DNA of 64,000 nucleotides from Brucella pseudogrignonensis (GTDB taxonomy: Bacteria > Pseudomonadota > Alphaproteobacteria > Rhizobiales > Rhizobiaceae), in contig NZ_JAVLAT010000001.1 in assembly GCF_032190615.1 (NCBI RefSeq), positions 1,744,501 through 1,808,500 on the forward strand, read 5' to 3'. Below the pieces are notes generated by a model. It was not told the origin of the DNA, searched no databases, and was given only the letters and a program-made list of their open reading frames with translations. The position numbers were made by a program, and so were the translations under genes. Positions 8,178-17,792 of the stretch are shown here, piece by piece. The stretch's first letter is position 1, and the number at the start of each line of letters is the position of its first letter.

Positions 8178-10532
8178 ATGAACAAACATCCTGCAAATGA
8201 AATAAAAGCCGCCCGCATCAAGGGCGGCGTCGCGACTGATCAGCGTCATGATTCCGCCCACAAGCATGTGACGGGCGAAGCGGTCTATATCGACGATATT
8301 CCAGAACCCGAAGGCACGCTGCATATCGGCATTGGTTTCTCAACAGTCGCCCATGCCAAGATCATTGCTACGGACCTGTCTGCCGTGCGCGCTGCACCCG
8401 GTGTCGTTGATGTGCTGACTTATAAAGATGTGCCGGGCGAAAACGATGTTTCGCCATCGGGCATGCATGACGATCCGATTTTCGCGGTGGATAGCGTACA
8501 GTTTCACGGTCAGCCGATCTTCGCGGTTGTTGCCCGCACGCGCGATCAGGCGCGCCGTGCAGCCCGTCTTGCCAAGATCGACTATGCGGAAATGCCGGGC
8601 CTGTTCTCCATTTCCGGTCTCGATGGCACCAGGGACAAGCTGGTTTTCACGCCGCTGACGTTGAACCGTGGCGATGCCCGCAAAGCCATTGACGACGCCC
8701 CGCGCAAGGTCAAAGCCCGGATGAAAATCGGCGGGCAGGATCACTTCTATCTCGAAGGGCAGGCTTCGCTTGCCATCCCCGGCGAAGATGAAGACGTGAC
8801 CATCTATTGTTCCACACAAGGCCCAAGCGAAACACAGCATCTGGTTGCCCATGCGCTCGGTGTGCCGAGCCATTCGGTGACGGTCGAAGTGCGGCGTATG
8901 GGTGGCGGTTTTGGCGGCAAGGAAACGCAGGCCAATCAATGGGCGGCTATGGCCGCAATAGCCGCCAAAAAGCACAAGCGTGCGGTCAAAATCCGGCTCG
9001 ACCGTGATGAGGATATGACCTCAACTGGCAAGCGTCACGATTTCATGGTCGATTACGAAGTGGGCTTTGACGACGAGGGCAATATCCTCGGCGTCGATTA
9101 TCTCTTTGCACTGAATGCCGGTTTCTCTGCCGACCTGTCCGGTCCGGTTGGCGATCGCGCACTGTTTCATTGCGACAATGCCTATTTCTTCCCGGCCGTT
9201 CATGCGCAGTCGGCACCGCTTTATACGAATACCGTGTCCAACACGGCATTCCGTGGTTTTGGTGGTCCGCAGGGCATGGTGGGTGCTGAGCGCGTGATCG
9301 AGGAAGTGGCTTTTGCTGTTGGCAAAGACCCGCTCGAAATCCGCAAGCGTAACTTCTACGATGCCATGGGCACGGACGGCACGCGCAATGTGACGCCCTA
9401 TCACCAGAAGGTGGAAGACTGCATCATTCAGCGCATTGTGGCCGAGCTTGAAGAAAGCGCTGATTACGCCAAGCGCCGCGAGGCAATCCGCGAATTCAAC
9501 GCGAAAAGCCGCTTCGTCAAACGCGGCATGTCACTGACGCCGGTGAAATTCGGCATTTCCTTCACCAAGACAGAATCCAATCAGGCCGGTGCGCTGGTGC
9601 ATGTCTATAATGACGGCTCGGTGCATATGAACCATGGTGGCACCGAGATGGGGCAGGGGCTTCATCTGAAAGTTGCTCAGGTCGTGGCCGAAGAATTCCA
9701 GATTGATCTCGATCGCGTAAAAATCACCGCAACGACCACCGCGAAAGTGCCGAACACAGCACCAACAGCAGCATCTTCAGGCGCTGACTTGAACGGTATG
9801 GCCGCTCAGGATGCGGCGCGTCAGATCAAAAAACGGCTTATTGCTTTTGCCGCGCAGCAATATCAGGTGCCGGAAGATCAGGTGGTCTTCCTGCCAAACC
9901 GCATACGCGTCGGTAATCAGGAAGTCAGCTTCAACGATCTGGTCAAACAGGCCTATATCGGGCGCGTACAACTTTCAGCATCGGGCCATTATAAGACACC
10001 AAAGATTCATTGGGATCGCGCCAAAGGCAAAGGCCACGCCTTCTATTATTATGCCTATGGCGCTGCTTGTTCAGAAGTTTCCGTTGATATATTGACCGGC
10101 GAATATGTGGTCGAGCGTACCGATATTCTGCATGATACGGGTCGCTCGCTGAACCGTGTCATTGATATTGGTCAGATCGAAGGTGGCTTCGTGCAGGGCA
10201 TGGGCTGGCTGACGACGGAAGAGCTTGTCTGGGACGACAAGGGACGGCTGCGCACCCATGCGCCATCGACCTATAAAATCCCGCTGGCCTCTGATCGTCC
10301 GAAGATTTTCAATGTGGCGCTGACCGACTGGTCGGAGGCTTACGAGCCGACGATCCACCGCTCCAAGGCCGTGGGTGAACCGCCGCTACCGCATGGCATG
10401 TCTGTGTTTTTAGCGCTTTCCGATGCGGTGGCGAGCGTTGCCGATCACAAGATCAGTCCGCGTCTTGATGCACCGGCAACGCCTGAGCGCGTTCTGATGG
10501 CAATCGAGCGGCTGCGGAGTCAGAAAGGCTAA
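8178..10532 (+). CDS. xdhB: Xanthine dehydrogenase molybdopterin-binding subunit
   Basis: The 784-residue large subunit binds the molybdopterin cofactor and oxidises hypoxanthine and xanthine to urate. Family motifs visible are the N-terminal GEAVYIDDIP, the molybdopterin-contact stretch RRMGGGFGGKE (about 240), NTAFRGFGGPQG (about 360), HGGTEMGQGLH (about 490), and the C-terminal KAVGEPPLPHG, which carries the catalytic glutamate of the GEPP motif. I took the ATG at 8178 with GGGAGG seven bases before it; the frame extends eight codons upstream into xdhA, but without such a site. xdhC follows after four bases. Confidence 0.95.
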   Translation: MNKHPANEIKAARIKGGVATDQRHDSAHKHVTGEAVYIDDIPEPEGTLHIGIGFSTVAHAKIIATDLSAVRAAPGVVDVLTYKDVPGENDVSPSGMHDDPIFAVDSVQFHGQPIFAVVARTRDQARRAARLAKIDYAEMPGLFSISGLDGTRDKLVFTPLTLNRGDARKAIDDAPRKVKARMKIGGQDHFYLEGQASLAIPGEDEDVTIYCSTQGPSETQHLVAHALGVPSHSVTVEVRRMGGGFGGKETQANQWAAMAAIAAKKHKRAVKIRLDRDEDMTSTGKRHDFMVDYEVGFDDEGNILGVDYLFALNAGFSADLSGPVGDRALFHCDNAYFFPAVHAQSAPLYTNTVSNTAFRGFGGPQGMVGAERVIEEVAFAVGKDPLEIRKRNFYDAMGTDGTRNVTPYHQKVEDCIIQRIVAELEESADYAKRREAIREFNAKSRFVKRGMSLTPVKFGISFTKTESNQAGALVHVYNDGSVHMNHGGTEMGQGLHLKVAQVVAEEFQIDLDRVKITATTTAKVPNTAPTAASSGADLNGMAAQDAARQIKKRLIAFAAQQYQVPEDQVVFLPNRIRVGNQEVSFNDLVKQAYIGRVQLSASGHYKTPKIHWDRAKGKGHAFYYYAYGAACSEVSVDILTGEYVVERTDILHDTGRSLNRVIDIGQIEGGFVQGMGWLTTEELVWDDKGRLRTHAPSTYKIPLASDRPKIFNVALTDWSEAYEPTIHRSKAVGEPPLPHGMSVFLALSDAVASVADHKISPRLDAPATPERVLMAIERLRSQKG

Positions 10533-10536
10533 TCTT

Positions 10537-11364
10537 ATGCTGGGCAGGCGGGACGACATAAGGGCGTTTCTCAATAAGCGGCCCGATAGTGTTCTGATCG
10601 AAGTCACTGATGTCCGAGGTTCTGCCCCGCGCGATGCAGGCGCTTGGATGCTTGTCGCGCGCGATATGATTTTCCGCACCATTGGCGGCGGCCAGCTTGA
10701 ATATATGGCGATTGACCATGCCCGGAAGATTTTAGCGGGCGGCAAAGATTCCCCGATGGATGTTCCTCTTGGCCCCGAGATTGGCCAATGCTGCGGTGGT
10801 CGCGTGGCCTTGGGCTTCAAACGCGTAAACCGTGGCCTTGCAGAAGATCTTGTCGCCAAAGTGGATGCCGAAATAGCCACTCGTCCGCATGTCTATGTCT
10901 TTGGCGCTGGCCATGTTGGTGATGCGCTCGCCTATGCGCTATCTTTGACGCCGGTGCGCGTTATTCTGGTCGATACGCGCGAAGCCGAGCTTATGGCCGT
11001 CGATGCGCCGGGTGTTGAAACCTGCCTTGCAGCCATGCCCGAACAGGTGGTGCGCTCTGCTCCACCGGCAAGTGCATTTATCGTGCTGACTCATGACCAT
11101 GCGCTTGATTTTCTGATCGTCGCCGAGGCTTTGCAGCGCCGTGATGCCGTCTATGTCGGCATGATTGGCTCAAAAACCAAAAAAGCCACTTTCAAAAATT
11201 GGTTGAAAAACGAATTTGGCAACTCTGATCTGTTTGAAAGCCTTGTCTGTCCGGTTGGCGGTGCGCTCGTCAAAGACAAGCGCCCGGAAGTCATTGCCGC
11301 GCTGGCTGCGGCAGAGGTTCTGACCGCCGTTCTCACCTCCAGTAATGTTTTGCAGAGCGTTTAA
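10537..11364 (+). CDS. xdhC: Xanthine dehydrogenase accessory protein XdhC
   Basis: XdhC binds molybdenum cofactor, promotes its sulfuration and inserts it into XdhB. The 275-residue protein has the N-terminal XdhC/CoxI domain (VTDVRGSAPRDAGAWMLV, GGGQLEY, and the cysteine pair in GQCCGGRVAL) and a C-terminal Rossmann-like domain beginning VYVFGAGHVGDALA, with YVGMIGSKTKKATF near the end. It is the last gene of the uraH-xdhABC unit. Its TAA lies in a TTAA shared with the stop codon of the convergent LysR gene, so no terminator fits between them. Confidence 0.93.
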   Translation: MLGRRDDIRAFLNKRPDSVLIEVTDVRGSAPRDAGAWMLVARDMIFRTIGGGQLEYMAIDHARKILAGGKDSPMDVPLGPEIGQCCGGRVALGFKRVNRGLAEDLVAKVDAEIATRPHVYVFGAGHVGDALAYALSLTPVRVILVDTREAELMAVDAPGVETCLAAMPEQVVRSAPPASAFIVLTHDHALDFLIVAEALQRRDAVYVGMIGSKTKKATFKNWLKNEFGNSDLFESLVCPVGGALVKDKRPEVIAALAAAEVLTAVLTSSNVLQSV

Positions 11365-12275
11365 GCCAATATTTCCCTGATCATTCGCTGGCAGCGTTCT
11401 GTCATGAAATCGATAATCAGGCGCACTTTCGGATCCTGAAAACGCTTATGCGGATAGATCGCCGCAAGCTGGATTGATGCCGGCGGTGTACTTTCAAGAA
11501 TCGGCACCAACCGCCCGTCACGGATATATTCCTTCACCTCAAACAGCGGCTTGTTGATGATTCCGCGTCCGCCGAGCGCCCATTGCGTCAATACGTCGCC
11601 ATCGTCAGAGTCATAGGGTCCGGTGACTTCAAATTTGCGCAGACCATCGGGTGTTTGCAGCGACCAATAATATTCTTTCGAGCCGGGAAAGCGCAGCAAA
11701 AGACAATCATGTTTGTCACCCAGCAACTCATCGGGCGACTGTGGTGTACCATGTTTTTCCAGATATGCGGGGGCAGCGCAAATCACGCGCTCGCAGTTTA
11801 AAATGCCGCGCATTCGCAGATTAGAGTTTTCCAGGACGCCAAGTTTAAACGCAACATCGACGCTTTCGCTCATGATATCGATCTCATGGTCAGATAGTCG
11901 CAGGCGCACTTCTATATCCGGATATTTGTCGTGAAACTCCGGAATTCCCGAAGCAATCAGCCTTCGGCCCAGTCCCAGAGGGGCGGTAATTCGAATCGAA
12001 CCTTTTGGATTTTTGGCCAATTCTGCCACAGCCGCCTCGGCCTCATCGACCGCTTCGAGTATCTTGATTGCACCATCATAAAAGATGCGGCCATGCTCCG
12101 TTGGGGTCAGTTTGCGTGTCGTTCTGTTAAAGAGCCGGACGCCCAAATGTTTCTCCAACTCCTTGATTCGATTGCTTGCAACGGCTGGAGAGGCGCGCTG
12201 GTCGCGACCTGCCGCCGACAGATTTCCCAATTCGACAACGCGCACAAATACACGCAGATTATCAAGGTAAGACAT
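11361..12275 (-). CDS. LysR family transcriptional regulator of the purine block
   Basis: The 304-residue protein has an N-terminal winged helix (LRVFVRVVELGNLSAAGRD with the recognition region SNRIKELEKHLGVRLFNRTTR) and a periplasmic-binding-like effector domain from about residue 90. The start is the ATG at 12275, giving MSYLDNLRVF; the frame extends 27 codons further but that extension is not typical. It is convergent with xdhC and divergent from puuD, which makes it the likely regulator of urate breakdown. The inducer cannot be read from sequence; urate or an intermediate is a reasonable guess. Confidence 0.88.
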   Translation of the reverse strand: MSYLDNLRVFVRVVELGNLSAAGRDQRASPAVASNRIKELEKHLGVRLFNRTTRKLTPTEHGRIFYDGAIKILEAVDEAEAAVAELAKNPKGSIRITAPLGLGRRLIASGIPEFHDKYPDIEVRLRLSDHEIDIMSESVDVAFKLGVLENSNLRMRGILNCERVICAAPAYLEKHGTPQSPDELLGDKHDCLLLRFPGSKEYYWSLQTPDGLRKFEVTGPYDSDDGDVLTQWALGGRGIINKPLFEVKEYIRDGRLVPILESTPPASIQLAAIYPHKRFQDPKVRLIIDFMTERCQRMIREILA

Positions 12276-12400
12276 GCGTACGTTCCACCATTGTATAGTT
12301 TTTTTTGAAAGTGATGGTCTTGATGCGACGTTCACACAGGCGCAAAGCTTTGGCAAATACTAAACTAACAAAATATGGGAACTAAGAATGGGAGTGCCGC

Positions 12401-13642
12401 ATGTATGATCTTGCCGTGGCCTGGGACTGGCTGGGCTTCGCTGCGCGGTGGCTACACGTCGTCACTGCAATTGCGTGGATCGGCTCGTCTTTCTATTTTA
12501 TCGCGCTCGACCTTGGCCTGCGCCAGCGTCCCGGCTTGCCTGCTGGTGCGCATGGCGAGGAGTGGCAGGTCCATGGCGGTGGCTTCTATCACATCCAGAA
12601 ATATCTGGTCGCACCTGCCGAGATGCCTGAACACCTGACATGGTTCAAATGGGAATCCTACGCCACATGGTTGTCGGGCTTCACGCTTCTCTGCATCGTC
12701 TATTATGCGGGCGCGGACCTTTATCTGGTCGATCCGAATGTGCTCGATGTCTCAGCCCCTACCGCAATTGCTATTTCGATTGCGTCGCTGGCTTTCGGCT
12801 GGATTGCTTATAACACCATCTGCAAGCTGATGCTGGGTAAGAGCGATACGCTGCTGATGATCATTCTATACGCCATATTGGTGTTCATGGCCTGGGGCTA
12901 TACGCATCTGTTTACGGGTCGCGCCGCCTTCCTGCATCTCGGTGCTTTCACCGCGACGATCATGTCTGCCAATGTGTTCATGGTGATCATTCCGAACCAG
13001 AAAATCGTGGTGGCTGATCTCATTGCCGGTCGCAAGCCCGACCCGAAATACGGCAAGATTGCCAAGCAGCGCTCAACGCATAACAACTATCTGACGCTGC
13101 CGGTCCTGTTCCTGATGCTCTCGAACCACTACCCGCTGGCATTTGGCACCGAGTTCAACTGGATTATTGCCTCGCTGGTGTTTTTGATGGGTGTCACGAT
13201 CCGTCATTGGTTCAACACCCGCCATGCCCGTAAAGGCAATCCGACATGGACATGGCTAGTCACAGCTATCCTGTTCATCATCATCATGTGGCTGTCGACG
13301 GTGCCGAAAATCCTCACAGGCGAGCCGGAAGAACAGAAAATTTCATCGCTACAGCAGAGTTTCATCTCGGACCCGCACTTTGATAAGGTGCGGGATACCG
13401 TTCTCGGACGCTGTGCGATGTGCCATGCTAATGAGCCCGGCTGGGAAGGCATCATCGCGCCGCCCAAGGGCGTCGTGCTTGAAAATGATAGGGAAATCGC
13501 GGCCCATGCCCGCGAAATCTATTTGCAGGCTGGTCGTTCCCATGCCATGCCGCCTGCCAATGTCACCGGCGTAAGCAATGAGGAGCGCAAGCTTCTTGCT
13601 TCCTGGTATGAATCTGCGACTGCTGGAGCAAAGCAACAATGA
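12401..13642 (+). CDS. puuD: PuuD membrane urate hydroxylase with C-terminal cytochrome c domain
   Basis: PuuD takes the place of soluble uricase and hydroxylates urate to 5-hydroxyisourate. It is proposed to pass electrons through its cytochrome c domain to the respiratory chain instead of making hydrogen peroxide. The 413-residue protein has about eight transmembrane helices (first one around RWLHVVTAIAWIGSSFYFIA), the long conserved loop GGGFYHIQKYLVAP, and a C-terminal domain with a haem site CAMCH near residue 337 and a likely axial methionine in HAMPPANV. The ATG at 12401 has GGGAG nine bases upstream. Its stop overlaps the guaD start (ATGA), so the two are translationally coupled. No uricase gene is present in the window. 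Confidence 0.93.
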   Translation: MYDLAVAWDWLGFAARWLHVVTAIAWIGSSFYFIALDLGLRQRPGLPAGAHGEEWQVHGGGFYHIQKYLVAPAEMPEHLTWFKWESYATWLSGFTLLCIVYYAGADLYLVDPNVLDVSAPTAIAISIASLAFGWIAYNTICKLMLGKSDTLLMIILYAILVFMAWGYTHLFTGRAAFLHLGAFTATIMSANVFMVIIPNQKIVVADLIAGRKPDPKYGKIAKQRSTHNNYLTLPVLFLMLSNHYPLAFGTEFNWIIASLVFLMGVTIRHWFNTRHARKGNPTWTWLVTAILFIIIMWLSTVPKILTGEPEEQKISSLQQSFISDPHFDKVRDTVLGRCAMCHANEPGWEGIIAPPKGVVLENDREIAAHAREIYLQAGRSHAMPPANVTGVSNEERKLLASWYESATAGAKQQ

Positions 13643-14943
13643 CCAAACTTCTCATCCGTGGCCGCGTGCTGAGTTTTCGTGAAGAACCGCAAGCTTTGGA
13701 TGACGCTCAATCCTATCATTATATCGAAGATGGTGCCGTGCTGGTTGAAAATGGCCGCATCGCGCGCCTTGGCGACTATGCCGATGTGAGCGCCGAAGTG
13801 GGCCATGATGTTGCGGTGGCCGACCATCGCCCGCATCTCATTCTGCCGGGTTTCATCGACACACATATCCACTACCCGCAGACGCAGGTTATCGCGTCCT
13901 ATGCCGCCAATCTTCTTGAATGGCTCAACACCTATACATTCGTGGCAGAGCAGAAATTCGCCGATGAGCAGCACGCGGAATTTATCGCTGAGCGCTTTCT
14001 CGACGAGTTGATCCGCCATGGCACAACGACCGCTGTCGCCTATTGCTCGGTGCATCCGCAGAGCGTCGATGCCTATTTCCGCGCCTCGCAACATCGCAAT
14101 ATGCGTATGCTGGGCGGCAAGGTGATGATGGACCGCAACGCGCCGCCAGCACTCTGCGACACGGCAAAATCCGGCTATGATGACAGCAAGCAACTGATCG
14201 CCCGCTGGAATGGCAAAGGCCGCCTTGACTATGTGATTACCCCACGTTTTGCGATCACCTCGACGCCGCAACAGCTCGAAGCCAGCCAGGCGCTCGCCAT
14301 TGAGCATCCTGAATGTTTCATCCAGACGCATCTTTCGGAAAATCACGAAGAGATCGAATTCACGAAATCGCTCTATCCGAATGCGCCGGATTATCTCGGC
14401 ATCTACGAGCATTATGGGCTTCTCGGCCAGAAGACCTTGCTTGGCCATTCCATCCATCTTGAAGAACGCGAAGTGATGGTAATGGCTGAGACCGGCTCGA
14501 TTGCCGTTTTCTGCCCAACCTCAAACTTATTTTTGGGTTCCGGCCTCTTCGACCGTGATCGTCTGAAAGCATCCGGCGTGCGCATGGCCGTGGCGACTGA
14601 TGTCGGCGGTGGCACCAGCTTCTCGATGCTGCGCACACTGGACGAGGGTTACAAGGTTCTGCAATTGCGCGGCAACCGTCTCAATCCGTTCCAGTCGTTC
14701 TATATGATGACGCTCGGCAATGCGCGTGCGCTATCGATGGAAGACAAGATCGGCACGCTCGATGAAGGCACCGAGGCCGATATTGTGGTGCTCGATTCCT
14801 CAGCAACATCGCCGATGCGCCTGCGCATGGCAGCGGGTGCAACGCTCGAGCAGGAATTGTTCCTGCTGCAAACGCTGGGTGATGACCGCGCAATTGTCGA
14901 AACCTATGTGGCTGGCAAACCGTTGAAGGCCGAGTTGGTTTAA
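13639..14943 (+). CDS. guaD: Guanine deaminase
   Basis: This cytosolic zinc enzyme of the amidohydrolase superfamily deaminates guanine to xanthine, feeding XdhAB. Metal-binding motifs are in order: HIH in FIDTHIHYPQTQ (about residue 75), the active-site histidine in QTHLSENHEEI (about 233), GHSIHL (about 270) and the catalytic Asp in VATDVGGGTSF (about 320). The length (434) is normal for the family. It overlaps puuD by four bases and its TAA lies in a TTAA shared with the convergent IclR gene. Confidence 0.95.
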   Translation: MTKLLIRGRVLSFREEPQALDDAQSYHYIEDGAVLVENGRIARLGDYADVSAEVGHDVAVADHRPHLILPGFIDTHIHYPQTQVIASYAANLLEWLNTYTFVAEQKFADEQHAEFIAERFLDELIRHGTTTAVAYCSVHPQSVDAYFRASQHRNMRMLGGKVMMDRNAPPALCDTAKSGYDDSKQLIARWNGKGRLDYVITPRFAITSTPQQLEASQALAIEHPECFIQTHLSENHEEIEFTKSLYPNAPDYLGIYEHYGLLGQKTLLGHSIHLEEREVMVMAETGSIAVFCPTSNLFLGSGLFDRDRLKASGVRMAVATDVGGGTSFSMLRTLDEGYKVLQLRGNRLNPFQSFYMMTLGNARALSMEDKIGTLDEGTEADIVVLDSSATSPMRLRMAAGATLEQELFLLQTLGDDRAIVETYVAGKPLKAELV

Positions 14944-15758
14944 AGCTCTTCGGGCCGTTTGCCGCCCATCGCATGGGTCAGATCATCGGCTGTAGACCGG
15001 ATCAGCGGTCCAAGCTCTTCAAGCTTTTGTCGGGGCAAACGCACGGCAGGGCCGGACACGGAAATGCCAGCAATCGCTTCGCCATATTCGTTGAAAATGG
15101 GCGCCGCGATGCAGCACATGCCGAGTGTGTGTTCTTCATCATCAATCGACCAGCCGCGGGTGCGGGTTGCCTGAATATCTTTGAGCAGCGCGGGCAGTGT
15201 ATCATGTGTGCGCTGCGTAAACTGCTCAAGCGCTTTGCCTGAAATCATGCGCGCAATCTCAGTATCCGACCATGTGGAGAGAACGGCCTTGCCAATGCCG
15301 GAGGCATGGATCGGTCCGCGCCGTCCCGGACGATAGAAGGCGCGCATCGGCGCATGGCTTTCGACCTGCGAGATAAACACCACATCGCCACCATCTTCGA
15401 TGCCGATATTGGCGGTCTCGCCGCTCGCTTCCATCAAGGATTTGAGATAGGGCCGCGCCAGAGTGCCAAGCTTGCGGAAACGGCGAAACGCATTGCCGAT
15501 TTCAAACGCCTTCACACCAATTGTCCAGTCGCCGCTTTCCAGATCATGCGAAACCATGCCGTGATTGGCGAGTGAGGTGAGAAGTCGGTGCACCGTGGAC
15601 GGTGCCATGCCACTGGCGTAAGCGAGATCGGTCAGTGTCGACCCATCATTGTCGGCAATCAGCGCCAGAAGTTTGAGGCTGCGATCCAGAACCTGAACAG
15701 ATGAAGGCGCTGCATTTTCCGCAGCCTTGCGACCCCGTTTTGCTTTTGCCTGTTCCAT
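14940..15758 (-). CDS. IclR family regulator of the glyoxylate genes
   Basis: The 272-residue protein begins with a basic tail, then an IclR-type winged helix (VQVLDRSLKLLALIADNDGS, APSTVHRLLTSLANHGMV) and a GAF-like effector domain (HASGIGKAVLSTWSD, IDDEEHTLGMCCIAAPIF). It is divergent from gcl, the usual arrangement for AllR/GclR-type repressors that respond to glyoxylate or allantoin products. That role is inferred from position. It would bind in the 175-base gap upstream of gcl, where CCAT-ATA-ATGG at 15857-15867 is a small candidate palindrome. Confidence 0.88.
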   Translation of the reverse strand: MEQAKAKRGRKAAENAAPSSVQVLDRSLKLLALIADNDGSTLTDLAYASGMAPSTVHRLLTSLANHGMVSHDLESGDWTIGVKAFEIGNAFRRFRKLGTLARPYLKSLMEASGETANIGIEDGGDVVFISQVESHAPMRAFYRPGRRGPIHASGIGKAVLSTWSDTEIARMISGKALEQFTQRTHDTLPALLKDIQATRTRGWSIDDEEHTLGMCCIAAPIFNEYGEAIAGISVSGPAVRLPRQKLEELGPLIRSTADDLTHAMGGKRPEEL

Positions 15759-15933
15759 AAGCCGCCTCCGATTCCCTACTCACTCATCACTACCGCATCA
15801 ACGTTCCATCTGAAAGTGCATGCTGATTATCTCCATTTCGTTGAAAATCTTTATTTCCATATAATGGTATGCATTTCCATTTTTATAGAATAGCTTTTGA
15901 ATATGGATTAGCTTTCCGTTGGAGGAGATCAAC

Positions 15934-17718
15934 ATGGCCAGAATGCGTGCAGTCGATGCAGCCATACTTGTGCTGGAAAAAGAAGGAATCGATTGTGCGT
16001 TCGGCGTTCCGGGCGCTGCGATCAATCCGTTTTATTCGGCAATGAAAGCGCGAGGTTCGATCCGTCACATTCTGGCGCGTCATGTTGAGGGTGCTTCGCA
16101 TATGGCGGAAGGCTATACCCGCGCAAAACACGGCAATATTGGCCTGTGCATTGGCACATCCGGCCCGGCTGGCACTGATATGATTACGGGTCTTTATTCG
16201 GCATCTGCCGATTCAATTCCAATCCTCTGCGTCACAGGCCAGGCCCCCCGCGCGCGCCTCGACAAAGAGGACTTTCAGGCAGTCGATATTGCCAAGATCG
16301 CAGCCCCCGTCACCAAATGGGCGGTTACGGTTATGGAGCCAGCACTGGTGCCTTTCGTCTTTCAAAAGGCCTTTCATATCATGAAGTCGGGTCGCCCCGG
16401 CCCGGTGCTGATCGATCTGCCGATCGATGTCCAACTCGCCGAAATCGAGTTTGACATCGATACCTATCAGCCGATGGAGGCATACAAGCCATCGGCCACC
16501 CGCGCACAGGCCGAAAAAGCAATGGCCATGTTGAACGATGCGGAACGTCCGCTGATCGTTGCAGGCGGTGGCATTATCAACGCCGATGCGTCTGATCTTC
16601 TAGTTGAATTTGCCGAGATCACCGGCATTCCCGTTATCCCGACCCTGATGGGCTGGGGCGTTATTCCTGATGATCATCGCCTGATGGCGGGTATGTGCGG
16701 CCTTCAAACCGCGCATCGCTATGGCAATGCCACGCTGTTGGCTTCTGATATGGTGATCGGCATTGGGAACCGCTGGGCCAATCGTCATACCGGAAATGTC
16801 GAAACCTATAAAAAAGATCGCAAATTTATCCATATCGATATCGAACCCACGCAAATTGGTCGTGTGTTTGCACCGGATTTCGGCATTGTTTCGGATGCGG
16901 GCAAAGCGCTCAAACTGCTGCTGGATGTCGCCACCGAATGGAAAACCGCAGGCAAGCTGCGCGATTGGTCCGGTTGGGCGCAGGAATGCGCGATCCGCAA
17001 GAAAACCATGCTGCGCAAGACGCATTTTGATCAGACGCCGCTGAAGCCACAGCGCGTTTATGAAGAGATGAACCGGGCCTTTGGCCGCGATACTTGCTAT
17101 GTCACAACGATCGGTTTGAGCCAGATTGCCGGTGCGCAGTTCCTGCATGTCTATCGCCCGCGCAACTGGATCAATTGCGGTCAGGCTGGTCCCTTGGGTT
17201 GGACTTTGCCAGCGGCACTTGGGGTTCGCGCAGCCGATCCGCATCGCCCAATTGTTGCCCTGTCGGGTGACTATGATTTCCAGTTCATGATTGAAGAGCT
17301 GGCGGTCGGCGCACAACACAAGCTGCCTTACATTCATGTGGTCGTGAACAATTCCTATCTCGGTCTCATTCGTCAGGCGCAGCGCGGCTTCAATATGGAT
17401 TTCGAGGTCAGCCTGGCGTTTGACAACATCAATGCATCGGGCGATGCCGAAAAAGGCTATGGCGTTGATCATGTGGCGGTTGCCGAAGGGCTGGGCTGCA
17501 AAGCGCTCCGGGTGCGAAGCCCGAACCAGTTTGCCGAGAGTTTTGAACAGGCAAAGGCGCTGATGAACGAACATCAGGTGCCGGTAGTGCTTGAATTCAT
17601 TCTCGAACGTGTCACCAATATCTCCATGGGAGCCGACATCGATCAGGTTGTCGAGTTTGAGGAACTGGCCGAGCGTGGCGAAGATGCGCCAACCGCAATC
17701 GCAATGCTTTTGGACTAA
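15934..17718 (+). CDS. gcl: Glyoxylate carboligase (tartronate-semialdehyde synthase)
   Basis: This 594-residue thiamine-diphosphate enzyme joins two glyoxylates into tartronate semialdehyde with loss of CO2. Its three-domain acetohydroxyacid-synthase-like layout is clear: the N-terminal Pyr domain ([28 protein letters not shown]), a middle domain, and the C-terminal PP domain with the ThDP Mg2+ motif starting [10 protein letters not shown]. Residue 51 is Val, in ARHVEGA; the known oddity of Gcl is that this position, a catalytic glutamate in other ThDP enzymes, is valine, which supports the precise assignment. I chose the ATG at 15934 behind GGAGGAG. It leads gcl-hyi-glxR and probably ttuD. 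Confidence 0.96.
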   Translation: MARMRAVDAAILVLEKEGIDCAFGVPGAAINPFYSAMKARGSIRHILARHVEGASHMAEGYTRAKHGNIGLCIGTSGPAGTDMITGLYSASADSIPILCVTGQAPRARLDKEDFQAVDIAKIAAPVTKWAVTVMEPALVPFVFQKAFHIMKSGRPGPVLIDLPIDVQLAEIEFDIDTYQPMEAYKPSATRAQAEKAMAMLNDAERPLIVAGGGIINADASDLLVEFAEITGIPVIPTLMGWGVIPDDHRLMAGMCGLQTAHRYGNATLLASDMVIGIGNRWANRHTGNVETYKKDRKFIHIDIEPTQIGRVFAPDFGIVSDAGKALKLLLDVATEWKTAGKLRDWSGWAQECAIRKKTMLRKTHFDQTPLKPQRVYEEMNRAFGRDTCYVTTIGLSQIAGAQFLHVYRPRNWINCGQAGPLGWTLPAALGVRAADPHRPIVALSGDYDFQFMIEELAVGAQHKLPYIHVVVNNSYLGLIRQAQRGFNMDFEVSLAFDNINASGDAEKGYGVDHVAVAEGLGCKALRVRSPNQFAESFEQAKALMNEHQVPVVLEFILERVTNISMGADIDQVVEFEELAERGEDAPTAIAMLLD

Positions 17719-17723
17719 TGAGA

Positions 17724-17767
17724 GCAATTGCAGGAAAAGTGTGAAGCGGTTTTCCGTTCGCAATTGC
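17724..17767. repeat. Palindromic element with GGAAAA...TTTTCC core between gcl and hyi
   Basis: Outer arms GCAATTGC (17724-17731 and 17760-17767) enclose GGAAAA (17733-17738) and TTTTCC (17750-17755), separated by GTGTGAAGCGG. The core matches the larger element at 50335, so both belong to one repeat family. It begins six bases after the gcl stop and may form an mRNA hairpin inside the operon. Confidence 0.75.
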
Positions 17768-17792
17768 GAAGAAAAATGAGAGGGAGGCGGAA

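Noticed and set aside
13519..14457. 312-codon minus-strand frame opposite guaD
   Set aside because: All guanine deaminase metal motifs are on the plus strand; the reverse frame is a codon-bias shadow.
15857..15867. CCAT-ATA-ATGG as the IclR operator upstream of gcl
   Set aside because: Only four bases pair on each side in an AT-rich stretch, too little to list as a separate regulatory site.
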